Origin: Beta vulgaris subsp. vulgaris
Lineage: Eukaryota; Streptophyta; Magnoliopsida; Caryophyllales; Amaranthaceae
DNA: 64,000 bases
NCBI RefSeq assembly: GCF_026745355.1
Contig: NC_079208.1
Span: forward strand, 15,328,417-15,392,416
Direction: 5' to 3'
The notes under the pieces are model-generated. The model was not told where the DNA came from. It searched no databases and was given only the letters and a program-made list of their open reading frames with translations. Shown one piece after another: positions 46,961-58,405 of this stretch; position 1 is the stretch's first letter, and each line of letters starts with the position of its first letter. Position numbers and translations under genes: made by a program.

Positions 46961-47930
46961 CTCTCAGCTAATAACTCCTTATATTGGGTCTAGTTCTGTT
47001 GTCATTGATAATAGTACCTTACTCCCTATTAAAAGTACTGGAAATTTAACCTTAAAAACTACAAATCGTCCTCTCCACTTATCATCTGTCTGTCACGTTC
47101 CTAACTTAAAATGTAATTTGTTATCAGTTAACAAGTTGTGTCAAGAAAATGATTGTATTGTGAGTTTTGATAAAAGTTTTGTTTCTGTTAAGGACCAGAC
47201 AACGGGGGAGGTTCTGCTTCGGGGATCCAGTAAACAAGGTGTCTACCCTCTTCAGCCTAGTGTTGTCCCTCTTGAGACTCCAGATCCTGCTTTCCTATCA
47301 ACTAAAAGGTCGGGTTACGTGTGGCATGCTCGTCTGGATCATACCTCTTCTAGTATCTTAGGCTCTTTATGTTCAAATAAATCTATCACATTTACTTCTA
47401 AGTTTCATGATGATTGTGTTGGATGTAAGTTAGGCAAGATACATCGTTTACCTTTTGATTCAGTTGAACATATTTTTTCATATACATTATATAAAATTCA
47501 CGGTGATCTTTGGCAATCTCTTGTTTTGTCAAATCAATTATATCGTTATTATGTTGTGTTTGTTGATAATTTTTCGGGCTATTCATGGATTTATCCTTTA
47601 CGTCAAAAATCAGAAGCTTATTCTAAATTTCTTGTTTTTCTAAAGATGGTTGAAAATCTATTTAATTGCAAGATTAAAATTTTTCAAAGTGATGGAGGAA
47701 GGGAATTTGATAATTCCCCTCTTCTACAACATTTTTGTGACCATGGCATGATTTTTCAAAAATCTTGTCCCCATACTCCAGCTCAAAACGGTGTTGCAGA
47801 ACGCAAACATCGTCATATAATTGAAAAGGCTCGTACTATGACAATTCATTCTGATATTCCTGCTGAATTTTGGGTTGATGCCTCATATACTGCCATGTAC
47901 ACCATCAATCTTTGCCCAGCTCGGGTTTAA
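46953..47930 (+). CDS. Copia gag-pre-integrase and integrase, open frame of 325 residues
   Basis: The frame contains CHVPNLKCNLLSVNKLCQEN (gag-pre), a zinc-binding HHCC zone with WHARLDHTSSS and DDCVGCKLGKIHRLP, the core with IHGDLWQSL (first Asp; a Pro is usual after LWG), YYVVFVDNFSGYSW, QSDGGREFDN (second Asp) and NGVAERKHRHIIEKARTM (Glu). The frame ends at 47928, after NLCPARV. Active-site residues are present, but the polyprotein context is destroyed. Confidence 0.8.
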   Translation: MVRSQLITPYIGSSSVVIDNSTLLPIKSTGNLTLKTTNRPLHLSSVCHVPNLKCNLLSVNKLCQENDCIVSFDKSFVSVKDQTTGEVLLRGSSKQGVYPLQPSVVPLETPDPAFLSTKRSGYVWHARLDHTSSSILGSLCSNKSITFTSKFHDDCVGCKLGKIHRLPFDSVEHIFSYTLYKIHGDLWQSLVLSNQLYRYYVVFVDNFSGYSWIYPLRQKSEAYSKFLVFLKMVENLFNCKIKIFQSDGGREFDNSPLLQHFCDHGMIFQKSCPHTPAQNGVAERKHRHIIEKARTMTIHSDIPAEFWVDASYTAMYTINLCPARV

Positions 47931-47959
47931 TTAGGGGGTGTTTCACCTTTTGAAAAATT

Positions 47960-48437
47960 ATTTCATCGTCCTCCTTCCTATCATTTTTTTTGAAAACATT
48001 TGGTTCTGAATGTTGTTAATATGGTGTCTCAGTTTATGCATGCTCCTCGTACTACTCATTTTCATGCTGTGAAAAGAATTTTCAGATATTTGCAGGACAC
48101 TTTGGATTTTGGTCTCTTCTTATATAGCAGCAGTTCTCCTACAGTTATTATTCCCTACTCCGACGCATATTGGGCAAGATGCCCTGACACGAGATATTCT
48201 ACTACTGGCTATGCTGTTTTTCTTGGGAAGAATCTCATTTCCTGGCGTTCGAAAAAGCAACCTACTGTCTCCAATTCCTCCACTGAAGCTGAATACAAGG
48301 TCGTTGCCTATACAGCTGCAGAAACTATTCGGCTCAAGCAACTTCTTCTGATATTGGCCATTTCCTTCGTCCATCATGATCGTAGCAAACATATTGACGT
48401 CGATTATCATTTTGTTCGAGAAATAATGGTTGCCTAG
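47960..48437 (+). pseudogene. RNase H of the short-LTR Copia element, joined directly to integrase
   Basis: From 48000: VSQFMHAPRTTHFHAVKRIF (end of RT thumb), then YSDAYWARCPDTRYSTTG, VFLGKNLISWRSKKQPTVSN, STEAEYKVVAYTAAE, and HIDVDYHFVREIMVA. Between the integrase (ending near SPFEKLFHRPPSYHFF) and this point no RT motif is left: no CAFLHG-type box and no YVDD. Confidence 0.8.
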
Positions 48438-48567
48438 GGAGGTCTTATAGTTCGACATGTTCCTACTCAGTCTCAGGTGACATTTTTACTAAGACCCTAT
48501 CTACTGACTTGTTTACTAAATATCGTACCAATCTGTCCGTTGTTTCACCCGGCAAAGATTGAGGGGG

Positions 48568-48702
48568 TGTATTAGAATAACATTATATGTAAAGGGTAGA
48601 ATGATCTTTTACTAGTCATAGGTCTATATTGTAAACATTATATATATTGAATGCCAGAGTTGACCATATCACGTTAACACAATTATTCTCCACGCTTGTA
48701 CA
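48568..48702 (+). repeat. 3' LTR of the short-LTR Copia element
   Basis: 135 bp, TGTATTAGAATAACATTATA to CACGCTTGTACA, preceded by gattgaggggg. GAAAC follows. Confidence 0.8.
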
Positions 48703-49291
48703 GAAACTAATGTCTTATACTCGTTTTTATATGGTTGTACCATATTTTCTTTTGTCATATTTTGAATTATTTGTACCATTTCTATTTGAGAAATGTTTTC
48801 TCCATATATGTGTTTTATTTAATATTTTCAACATAAATTTACACTACTACTGTAAAAATGAGTGTCATTTTCTTTAGGTAGTACAACTAAGAGAAAACGG
48901 AAAAAAAACATGTTAATCACTTCAATGAGGAAGTTTACGTTAGGTAGCAATTAGGATAATGAGAAAAAGGACGACAATAAATGACTGTCTTCTTCCCACA
49001 ATCTCCATCTACTTTGAAATTATTGGTATTAAGAGTACACTCGCTAGCTTCTCATCTTTCATCTGTCCTTTACTTGGTTAGCTAACTTGACTGCCGATGA
49101 TACCATTATTAATTCTCAAGTGCTACATAATTGAGCAATATGCATTTCTTATCCTTTCTTCTTTAGTCAGGTATGATTTATACCCCCAATACCTGCATGT
49201 CTTCTGAGTTTGCTTACATTTCAATCATTTATAGATAGTAAGAAGAAAGGTAGCTGAACATTTCAACTAATAAATTGTTAATAACATAAGT
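48703..49291 (+). promoter_or_regulatory. 5' flank of receptor-kinase gene A
   Basis: The last 160 bases (about 49130-49290) match, in inverted orientation, the sequence at 58215-58380 next to pseudogene C: 'ttgagcaatatgcatttctt', 'atcatttatagatagta', 'aagtatgatggttttctac'. This part was thus copied together with the gene start and probably includes promoter and leader. No TATA box is assigned. Confidence 0.55.
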
Positions 49292-52200
49292 ATGATGGTT
49301 TTTCTACAAGGAAGTAGAATAACATTTATCTATTTTCTGCTACTATGTTCATGCTTATATCTGCATATATCCACTGCCATACAAAATTTTAGAGCTACCC
49401 AAATTCTCAAGAATTCTAAAACCATAGTATCAAGAAATGGTAATTTCAAGCTGGGATTCTTTAGTCCTCCAAACACGAAAAATCGATATCTTGGTGTGTG
49501 GTATAACAAGGTTTCAGTCATGGATTGTATATGGGTGGCAAATAGGAACAACCCCCTACATGATTCCTCAGGTGTACTAAGAATATCTGAAGATGGAAAT
49601 CTTCAAGTATCGAGTGGGGAGAATGATTTTCTTTGGTCATCAAACATCTCAACACGACCTACATCCGGTTGTTCTCGTGTTGTTCAGCTGTTAAATTCCG
49701 GGAATCTGATTCTCCAAGAATTTTGTACTAACACGACTAGTGGTGAAAGTAGCAGTAAAATTGTGTGGGAGAGTTTTATTCATCCCACAAACTCATTATT
49801 GCCAGAAATGAACCTTAGCCTGACTGGTTCCAACATGAGAGACGCGTTACAATGTTGGAAGAGCCCTTCTGATCCATCATATGGAAGGTTCTCATTAGGC
49901 ACAGATTCTCTGACTCACCCTCAATTAGTTATTTGGGATGGTGATCATCCATACTGGCGAAGTGGTCCATGGAACGGCAATAGTTTTCTGGGATTGCTCG
50001 ATGCTGATCTATTTACTGACGATGCTGATACCTATATTCAGCAAAATAACCAAGGGAAAGTTGATTTGGTATATAGTGGAGTACACAAGTTCTCCTTTCC
50101 ACACTATGCATTCGACTATGATGGGACGATAAACGAGATATGGTGGGATTTCAGAAAGAGGCAATGGAAGACAAAATATAGAGCTCCAGATGTTGAGTGT
50201 GATTTTTATGGTAAGTGTGGAGCATATGGAACATGCAACTCCTTAAAGTCTCCAATGTGTCGATGTTTAAGGGGATTTACACCAAAAAGTGAGGAGGAAT
50301 GGAGCAAAGGAAACTGGTCTAATGGTTGTGTTAGAAGAATTTCTTTGCAATGTGGAGCTGAAGGGAGCCAAGATGGCTTCCTTGTGCTAAATATGGTCAA
50401 GTTGCCAGACTTTGCAGAGTGGTTCACAGGAATAAATCTGAATGAATGCAAAAGCCAATGCTTGAATAATTGTTCGTGTCTAGCTTATGCTTACGATGCT
50501 GGTGCTGGTTGTTTGTACTGGAGTAGAGACTTGATTGATATTCAAGAGCTTACCAGTGGTGGAGTAGATCTGTTCCTGCGACTATCACACTTGGAGCTAG
50601 GTAAATTTGAAAAATTGAAAAGAGCAGAGAGCTTTTGTTCCTTTCACATTTTGCTTCTTCTTCCCTAGATTTTTCTTCAGCTCTCATATTCTGCCTGTTT
50701 AAATTCAAAAGCAGAATCCTTGTAACTCAAAGAATTTGAAACAAGGACCGAATTTTCTCTGTTATTTTAATCTTTTTTCTGGTCTGCAGGTAACAAGCAT
50801 AAACAGAAAGCAGTTCTTGCAGGAGCAATAATTTCCAGTACAGCCTTGATAGTCTTACTTATTTGCTTTCTCTTGAGGTGGCTGATGCAACGGAAAGGTA
50901 AATTGCAACTAATTAACAACTATACACACCATTGTGAAAATTGTGGAATCATACTCTGAACAGGGTGTTTTAGCTTTAATTTTTTTGTTATTGTCCAGAC
51001 TTTACACTGCTTCAGTGGTCTGTCAGTAGATGATCAAGGAGATTTGTCTCATATTATCTAGAAGCTAGAGAATTACTTAATGAAAATTTTCTTTAAATAT
51101 ATTTCCGACATTGAATAATGTTTGTTACTTGTCTTGAAAAGTAACCACAAGAAAGATGGTGGAGAATCGTAAAGTGAAAGACCATAGGAGCCAAGTTGAG
51201 CTCAAAGAATTACCACAGTTTGATTTCCAAGCACTGGTAGTTGCTACAAGCAATTTTCATGAGAATCAAAAGCTTGGACATGGTGGTTTTGGACAGGTCT
51301 ACAAGGTAAATACAGTAATTTCAAACCTTTCTTGACACTCGCAGTAGTAGGGAGTTGATGAGCCAAGACAAAATGCCTTTCTTTTTCACAGGGAACATTG
51401 AAAGATGGCCAAGAGATAGCTGTAAAACGACTTTCCACTGCTTACGGACAAGGCTTAAAAGAGTTCATGACTGAAGTGGTTGTGATTTCCAGACTTCAGC
51501 ATGTTAATCTCGTCCGACTTGTTGGTTTCTGTACAGAAGGAGAAGAAAGAATGTTAATATATGAATACATGCCTAATAAAAGCTTGGATGCTTTTCTGTT
51601 CAGTATGTATTGCTTTTCTACTTCTACCTACATCATTCGAGAATCTTCTTGGAAATGCACTTTCTTCGTTTTGGGATTCTCGTAGCATTTTTGTAGTGTT
51701 AGTTGTTCAATATTAAGAGATATTCACTAGGCTTGCTGCAGATCCCACTAAACGAGAACTTCTGGACTGGAATAAACGCTTTAACATTATTGAAGGGATC
51801 TGCCGAGGCCTAGTCTACCTTCACAGGGATTCCAGGTTAAGAATTATTCATAGGGATCTTAAAGCAAGCAATATTTTATTGGACAAAGACCTGAATCCAA
51901 AGATTTCTGACTTTGGCATGGCTCGAATCTTTGGACGTTGCCAAGATCAAGAAGAAACCAGAAGGATCGTTGGGACATAGTAAGTATTCTAGAAATCCGT
52001 TCTTGAATGGGAGATGGTTATTCTCCTACTCAAATTGTCAAAGTGTCTATTTCCAATAGAGCTGAAAGAGTAGTCACTCATGGACAAATTTTCAGCTTTG
52101 ACTAAGGTGATTTCTATTCAGTCTCTTCCCTAAGTGCACCCTGAGTCCTACTTTCTCAGTGATAGCCCACTGTATCTGATTCTAATAAAAATATAATTCA

Positions 52201-52817
52201 TGAAGTACCTTGTGAAGTTTTGTATGTCTTGATTTTGTACTTTTGACTATGTAGTGGTTATATGTCACCCGAGTATGCGATGGAAGGTCACTTTTCTGAA
52301 AAGTCAGATGTCTACAGTTTCGGTGTCCTACTGCTAGAGATTATTACAGGGAAAAGGAGCAGCGCCTTCTGGTTTGAGCAGTCCTTAACGCTCCTAGGAT
52401 ATGTAAGTCATGAAAATTTGCTACATTATTTTCTTCTGAGGAACGATTAAGTCTTGAATTTTGAGTTTCATGATTTTACTGGTTGCTCATTATTTTACCG
52501 AATGCTTTTAGGTGTGGAAATTTTGGATTGAGGGTAATATTCTTCCAGTGGTGGATCCTGTAATCTCTGATCCACTTTTGTGGAAGGAGACTGAGAGGTG
52601 CATACAAGTCGGTCTATTGTGTGTTCAGGAACATGTCAAAGACAGGCCTACCATCTCTACGGTTATGTCAATGCTTGCTAGTGACATTAAAGATCTTCCA
52701 TGCCCAGAACAACCTGGGTTTACTAAACGGCTGACAGCAAATGATACTGAATCTCATGAATTTGAACAAAGTTCCTCCATAAATTACATGTCAATTACAA
52801 GTCTATCAGCTCGATAA
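49292..52817 (+). CDS. G-type lectin S-receptor-like serine/threonine kinase A (7 exons, 827 residues)
   Basis: Exons: 49292-50600, 50790-50897, 51142-51305, 51392-51602, 51742-51979, 52255-52402, 52512-52817; all introns GT-AG, no internal stop. Order: signal peptide (1-29), B-lectin domain (about 30-150, [20 protein letters not shown]), S-locus glycoprotein region (about 215-300, [11 protein letters not shown]), EGF-like cysteines (303-329), PAN domain (about 355-435, [17 protein letters not shown]), transmembrane helix (about 445-467), kinase. Gly loop GHGGFG (518-523), Lys539 in [15 protein letters not shown] (catalytic Asp636), DFGMAR (654-659), so an active RD kinase is expected. It is a plasma-membrane receptor of unknown ligand; family members act in self-recognition, defence and stress. 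The start has two adjacent ATGs. Confidence 0.93.
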
Positions 52818-53420
52818 ACTTGGGAAGTACTTGGGAAGTCTATCAGTTCCTACATTGCTGGTGCATAATGTACAATAATATTAGTAGTATGTTAACGCAG
52901 ATGTACCTGTTTATAGAATTGAGTTGGAAAGAGCATATATATTACATTGTGCAAGATTGCATTACAGTACCTAAAGTCCTAATTTATATCCAATGTATGT
53001 AGGTATTGCCAGAACACGCCATTTTCTCTAAAATTACTGAGTTTGTTCTCGTCACCTTATTTTCAGTAAAAGTAAGTTCAAACAAGGTTTAATAAGCTCA
53101 GATAAGTTTAGTTCAACAAATATAAGCAAATTTGGCACATTTACAAATATGTTCTGAAAAATTCCGATAAGTTTAGATAATGTCAAATACGGTCAAATAA
53201 ATTCAAATAAGTTAAGATAAGTTCAGACAATATCATATAAGCAAAAATAAGTTGAGAAGTGCCATCTATATATGCAATACCGCGTATAAATTCGAACAAC
53301 CTCATGACAGTGTCGGGAGATCTCCATATATTTTGTCAACAGTAACATAGGAAATATAATTGCCAGATCCTAAACTTTACATGATACCACAATTGATTGA
53401 TTCTTCCGTAACATCAACAA
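52818..53420. other. Spacer between the convergent genes A and B
   Basis: Contains the 3' flanks of both receptor-kinase genes (A on plus, B on minus) and a decayed MITE at about 53039-53262. A and B are convergent, so transcripts could overlap if polyadenylation is late. No gene is seen. Confidence 0.6.
53039..53262. mobile_element. Decayed PIF/Harbinger-like MITE of the 15304-17559 family
   Basis: The left part reads 'gagtttgttctcgtcacctt', close to the TIR GGGTTTGTTCTCTTCAACTT; the right part reads 'aaaaataagttgagaa', close to its complement. Between them are 'ataagttcaaataagtt'-type repeat units. Shorter and more mutated than the copies in intron 4. Confidence 0.55.
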
Positions 53421-56400
53421 TTATCGAGCACTCAAGTGAGTAATCGAGATGTTGTTGCTCGTCGATGAACTGTATTGTCCGTGTAATAATTGAGAGGATT
53501 CACTGTCAGAAGAAACCAGTCTTCGGGTAAAGCCAGGTTCCTTAGGACCTGGAAGATCTAGAATTTCACTATTTATCATTGACAAAACTGTAGAAGTACT
53601 GGGCCTATCTCCTGGAAATTCTTGTACACACAATAGTCCCACATGGATGCACCTCAAAATCTCAGGCCAAAAGACTGGATCAGCAATCAATGGATCAATT
53701 ATAGAAGCAATGGCATTCTCATTCCATGACTTCCATACCTAAGAATCATTAAGAAAAATAATCAGGAACCTGGAGTTTAGGTGTCAATCTCATTAAATCT
53801 AATGTACGGGTAATTACTCCTTCCGACTTTTTTTTTTTTTTTTTTTTGAATAGTAAAATTAATTCATTAATAAAAAGTCATACGACATCTACATAAGCAA
53901 TCGAATCAAACAAATACATAAGTTGAATCAAACAAAAATTTCCTTCATAAAAACTACGATCGTCAAACAAATCTTGCAATGTGGAACATCTCCCGCTTAT
54001 ATCGCTGGAAAATACAGCCTTGTTGGAGAGACGATCTAACAATCCCTTGTAGTCGTGAGGATGATTTCCGTCGGATTCATCTGACCGTATTCGAAAAATT
54101 GATAACCTTTGTGATCCCGCATAATTCTTCACCAACAAAATAATTTAACGGCAGTCCATTAGATCTAGTATCCCGGATTGTAACCTGTAGAAATTCCCCT
54201 CTAAAAGAGGAGAAAAACCCTGTCTTTCGAAGGAGTATTGTTGTTGTTATACTCCTTCCGACTTAATTACTTGTTATATTGTTGTTTGTTGTGGGCACGA
54301 GTATTTAGGATATGAGAAAAAATGACAAATATTTGGGAGTTATACACAAGAAGATGACCAAAATAAAGGGGACTACTTTTATTTTTGGTGGGTGTTTTAC
54401 CAATTAATTAAATGTGGCAAGTAAAAACAGATATCCGTTTATGGAAGATGTAGCAAGTAAAAAAAGACGTGGGATAAAAGGTTTTGGAGACTTACATATC
54501 CTAGAAGGGTTAGTGAATGCTCCTCAAACGAAAAGCTACTGTTCTTTTTTCCAGTCATTATCTCTAGCAGCAGCACGCCAAAGCTGTAGATATCAGATTT
54601 TTCAGAGAAGTGACCTTCCATTGCGTATTCAGGAGACATATACCCACTGCATTATGGAAACACAACGCTTTTAGAAGTTGAAAAAAACATGATTAAAAAT
54701 ATAAAAAGAAGTCAAGGAGAAGGATGGAATTCGCAGCACTTACTATGTTCCAACTACCCTTCTAGTATTATCTACATTCTGTTTATGACTGAAGATACGA
54801 GCCATCCCAAAGTCTGAAATTTTTGGGTTAAGGTCCTCATCTAACAAAATGTTGCTTGCTTTAAGATCTCTGTGAATAATCCTTAATCTAGAATCTCGAT
54901 GAAGATATACAAGGCCTCTACTTATGCCTTCAATGATGGTGAAACGCCTCTGCCAGTCCAGAAGTTCTCGCTTGACAGGATCTGAATTTTGTTACGAAAG
55001 CGAAGTTTCAAGAGATGGCAAGATTGCCAACCATGGTGTAGGATTAAAGAAAACAAAAGGCTACGTACCAAAAAGAAAGAAGTCCAAGCTCTTATTAGGC
55101 AGGTATTCATATATCAGCATTTTTTCGTTATTTTGTACACAGCAACCTAGAAGTTTTACAAGATTCCTGTGCTGAAGTTCAGAGATAACCACTACTTCAT
55201 TCATAAACTCTTCTAAGCCTTGTCCAGAAGCAACAGAAAGTCTTTTAACTGCTATTTGTAGTCCATCTTCCAATATTCCCTAATAATTAAGCATGAAGAA
55301 TATGAATACCAATTTACTAATATGATCACGCAATCTCAATGTTTTACAACAAAGTCAACAACCATTATGTTACCTTATAGACTGGCCCAAAACCACCTTG
55401 TCCAAGTTTGTTAACATCTTGGAAGTCATTAGTTGCAATTGCAAGCTTTCTGAATTCAAACAGTGGTAACTCTTTGAGTTGAACTTGGTGCCTATTGTCA
55501 CCGTACTCCAAATTCTCTAGCCCTTCTTTCTTCCTTCGAACTTTATAATCCAATGTACATATTTGATGGCAAATGAAAACCAGAATTTAGAAGATATCTT
55601 TGTTACTGAACTTCGAAAAAAGGATAAATAAATTTCATATGGCTCGTAAATTCGAATGAACAAGAGGATTTCCATTACCTTTTTTCAGATTTGTAACAAA
55701 GAAGACAATAATGTTTCTTAATCATAAAAGCTCTTGGTGCAAGAAAGGTAAATCAGCAGGACATGTCAGATTAGCCGCCCCTTTTTTCTTTTCGATGTAA
55801 AGCCAGAACGATATTTATTTGATATAAGGATTACATCACAAGAATTACCTTTTCTTTCAGTTATGATTCTCCACAGAAAGTATATGGAAGCAGCTACTGC
55901 AATACTGCCAACAATAACTGGAACTATGATAATAACTTTTGTCCTGCTACTGGTACCTGTTAGAAAGTAGAAGAATTGCTTTGTAACCCCCCAATAAAAG
56001 AATACGTTCGTAGGAATTCAAAGGGAAATGAAGGATGTAGAAAACAGCTGTGGCCTCTTTACCTAGCTCTGAATGTGGAAGACGAAGATAAAGATCCAAC
56101 CCTCCACTTGTAAATTCTTGAATATCGATCAAGTCTCTGCTCCAGTACATACATCCAGCACCAGCGTCATAAGCATAAGCTAAACACGAACAATTAGTTA
56201 AACATTGGCTTCGGCAATCAACCTGATTTACTCCCACTGACCACTCTGTGTGGTCTGGTATTTTAACATTCCTTAATGTTAAAAACCCATCTTCTTTACT
56301 ACCTTCAATGCCACATTGCAATGATGTCCTCCTAACACACCCATTAGTCCAGTTTCTGCTCCTCCATTCCTCTGGATTGTTTGGTGTGAAGCCTTTTAAA

Positions 56401-57353
56401 CATTTACAAACAGGAGATCTTAAAGAACTACAGGATCCAAATGCTCCACAATAACCATACAAATCACATTCTGCTGCTGGGGCCCCCCAAACATACTGCC
56501 ATTTCTCTCCATCCCACCATTTCTCACTTATTGTTCCATCGTAGGTTAATGCATAGTGTGAAAAGGCCAGAGTACTTGCACCAGTATAGACAATATCAAC
56601 TGTCCTGTCTCTGTCATTTTGGCGAATAAAAGTGTTGGCATAGTTTGTAGCTTCATCAGTATACAACAATCCTAGAAAGATATTACCATTCCAAGGACCA
56701 CTACGCCAATGTATACGATCACCATCCCAAATAACCACTTGCGAGTGAGTAAAAGAGTCAGTTCCTAGAGAATATCTTCCAAATGATGGATCCGAAAGGC
56801 TCTTCCATGGTTTTAAAGCATTTTTCATATTAGAACTAGTAATAGTTAACTGTGTGTTTGGCATGATACAATCTGTAGGATGATCAAAACTTTGCCATAC
56901 AATAGTGCCGTTGGCATCAGAATTATCTGTCGAGTTGTGTGCTAACAGAACAAGGTTGCCAGCATCTGAAAGCTGTGCTGAGAAAGAGGTGTTAGCTGAA
57001 GGAATGGATAAATTTGACGACCAAAGGATGTCATTTCTCCCACTCAATACTTGCAGATTTCCATCTGCAGATATATTCATGATACCGGAGGAATCATTAA
57101 GTGGGTTATTTCGGTTTGCCACCCAAAATACATCATTTGTTGATACCTTATTAAACCAAATCCCAATATATCGGTGCGTGCTATTTGAGGGACTAAAGAA
57201 ACCCAAAGTGAAGTTGCCATTGTTAGACACTATAGTATCAGAATCTTGTAGGAAAGTTGATGACGTGATGTTGTTGATGGCTATGCATGAGGTGCTAAAG
57301 TAGCAGCAGAGAAGAAATAAGACATGTATAGAAGTCATTAGCTTAATGTGCAC
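53421..57353 (-). CDS. G-type lectin S-receptor-like serine/threonine kinase B (7 exons, 827 residues)
   Basis: Exons on the minus strand: 57353-56063, 55956-55849, 55540-55374, 55279-55069, 54981-54744, 54646-54496, 53738-53421; all introns GT-AG. The layout is that of gene A: signal peptide (1-25), B-lectin ([20 protein letters not shown]), S-locus glycoprotein region, EGF-like cysteines ([13 protein letters not shown]), PAN ([17 protein letters not shown]), transmembrane helix (about 437-459), kinase with GQGGFG (513-518), Lys534, HRDLKASN (Asp631) and DFGMAR (649-654). Exons 2, 4 and 5 equal those of A in length; exons 3 and 6 are 3 bases longer and exon 7 is 12 longer, offset by a shorter exon 1. 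It is probably a functional receptor kinase with its own ligand. A retroposon is inserted in intron 6. Confidence 0.93.
53830..54249 (-). mobile_element. 5'-truncated non-LTR retroposon with 15-bp target duplication, in intron 6 of gene B
   Basis: TACTCCTTCCGACTT stands at 53815-53829 and again, without any change, at 54250-54264. Next to the left copy is a T-run (53830-53847), which is the poly(A) tail on the minus strand, preceded on that strand by 'aattaattttactattcaaa'. The 86-residue frame inside (53878-54138) has no known domain. An L1 tail or a SINE are both possible. Confidence 0.8.
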
Positions 57354-57943
57354 CTGTTACATGAACCCCAATATAAAGGAGGAATGAGAATAGGAATTTA
57401 TGCAGATAGGAGTATAGGACTATAGGAGTATATGTATATCATTATATTATTGTGAAAAAATAATGAATTATCATGTTATGCACTAATACATGAAATTCCA
57501 ATTTTCTAACCGCGAGCTCATGTGTCAAAATATTTCTAGAATAATAATTTAGTAACTTTGTCCTAACTTTGTACCAGAAAAATCGAAAAGCAAAACAGTA
57601 AAGAAGAAATGAAGGCCAAAGGTTAGATTAGTTGAGTCAATGAACAAATAAACGACTAAAACAATTACGAGTAATTGCTAAATTATGTAAAAGAATATAA
57701 ATGAAAAAGATGGCAGTTAGTCATTTCATTGTAAGGATTTGAACAGTGGGCAGAAGTCAGAAGATCTCATGCGAGTAGTTTATATGATATGTAATCACAG
57801 AAAAGCCAACAGAGCAAAGCCCATTTTGTATGAGTATTAAAAGACCTATGGAATCATTTTATCTTCTTCACAAAACTGCTCAATTGTAAATGTTTTTTTG
57901 TGAGGTACGCGCCACGCAAGACCCCATACAGATCCGCCCCTAT
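57354..57943 (-). promoter_or_regulatory. 5' flank of receptor-kinase gene B
   Basis: The promoter and leader of gene B should lie here. The sequence is AT-rich without a clear TATA box; it does not share the conserved flank seen for gene A and pseudogene C. No other gene is seen. Confidence 0.4.
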
Positions 57944-58230
57944 CCGAGGAATAATGTAGGCGGCTCTTCCTATTTGCTACCCATATACAATCAATGGCCG
58001 AAACCTTGTTGTAGCAGTCTAGCAGACACCAAGATATTGATTTTCATGTTCGGATGACTAAAGAATCCTAGCTTGAAATTAACATTTCTTGATACTATTA
58101 TTTTAGAATTCTTGAGAATTTAGGTAGCTCTAAAATCATGTATGGCAGTGGATACGTGCAGATATAAGCATGAATATGGTAGCAGTATATAGATAAATGG
58201 TATTCTACTTCTTTGCAGAAAATCGATCAT
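57944..58230 (-). pseudogene. Receptor-kinase pseudogene C: broken 5' end of a gene-A-like gene
   Basis: The minus strand from ATG at 58228-58230 reads as gene A does: CLYLHVSTAIHDFRAT, ILKNSKIIVSRNVNFKLGFF, with stop codons after DFRAT and later after the GFGH text. Alignment with gene A goes on through the WVANRNNPL region and stops near 57944. Only the signal peptide and the first third of the B-lectin domain remain. The upstream sequence (58231-58380) also matches gene A's 5' flank. No kinase part is found nearby. Confidence 0.85.
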
Positions 58231-58405
58231 ACTTAAGTAATCAGCAACCTTTTTTTATACTATCTGTAAATGATTTAAATGTAAATGGCCTCAAAATACA
58301 AGCAGGAATTGGTGGAGTATAAACCACACCACACCAAAGCAGAAAGGATAAGAAATGCATTAAAAGTATTGCTCAATTTCGGAGCTGTTAACCTACATGT
58401 AAGTT

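Larger units (their letters stand above)
45149..48702 (+). mobile_element. Copia element with 135-bp LTRs, reverse transcriptase deleted
   Basis: LTRs at 45149-45281 and 48568-48702 both end CACGCTTGTACA. The direct repeat GAAAC flanks the element (45144-45148 and 48703-48707). The primer site TGGTATCACAGCC (45282-45294) follows the 5' LTR, and a polypurine tract (gattgaggggg) precedes the 3' LTR. The order gag, knuckle, protease, integrase is preserved, then RNase H follows almost directly. The RT region, normally about 1-1.5 kb, is missing, so the copy is defective. Confidence 0.85.

Noticed and set aside
49330..50451. Minus-strand frames opposite receptor-kinase gene A
   Set aside because: Shadow frames of a long conserved exon; no start context or domain.
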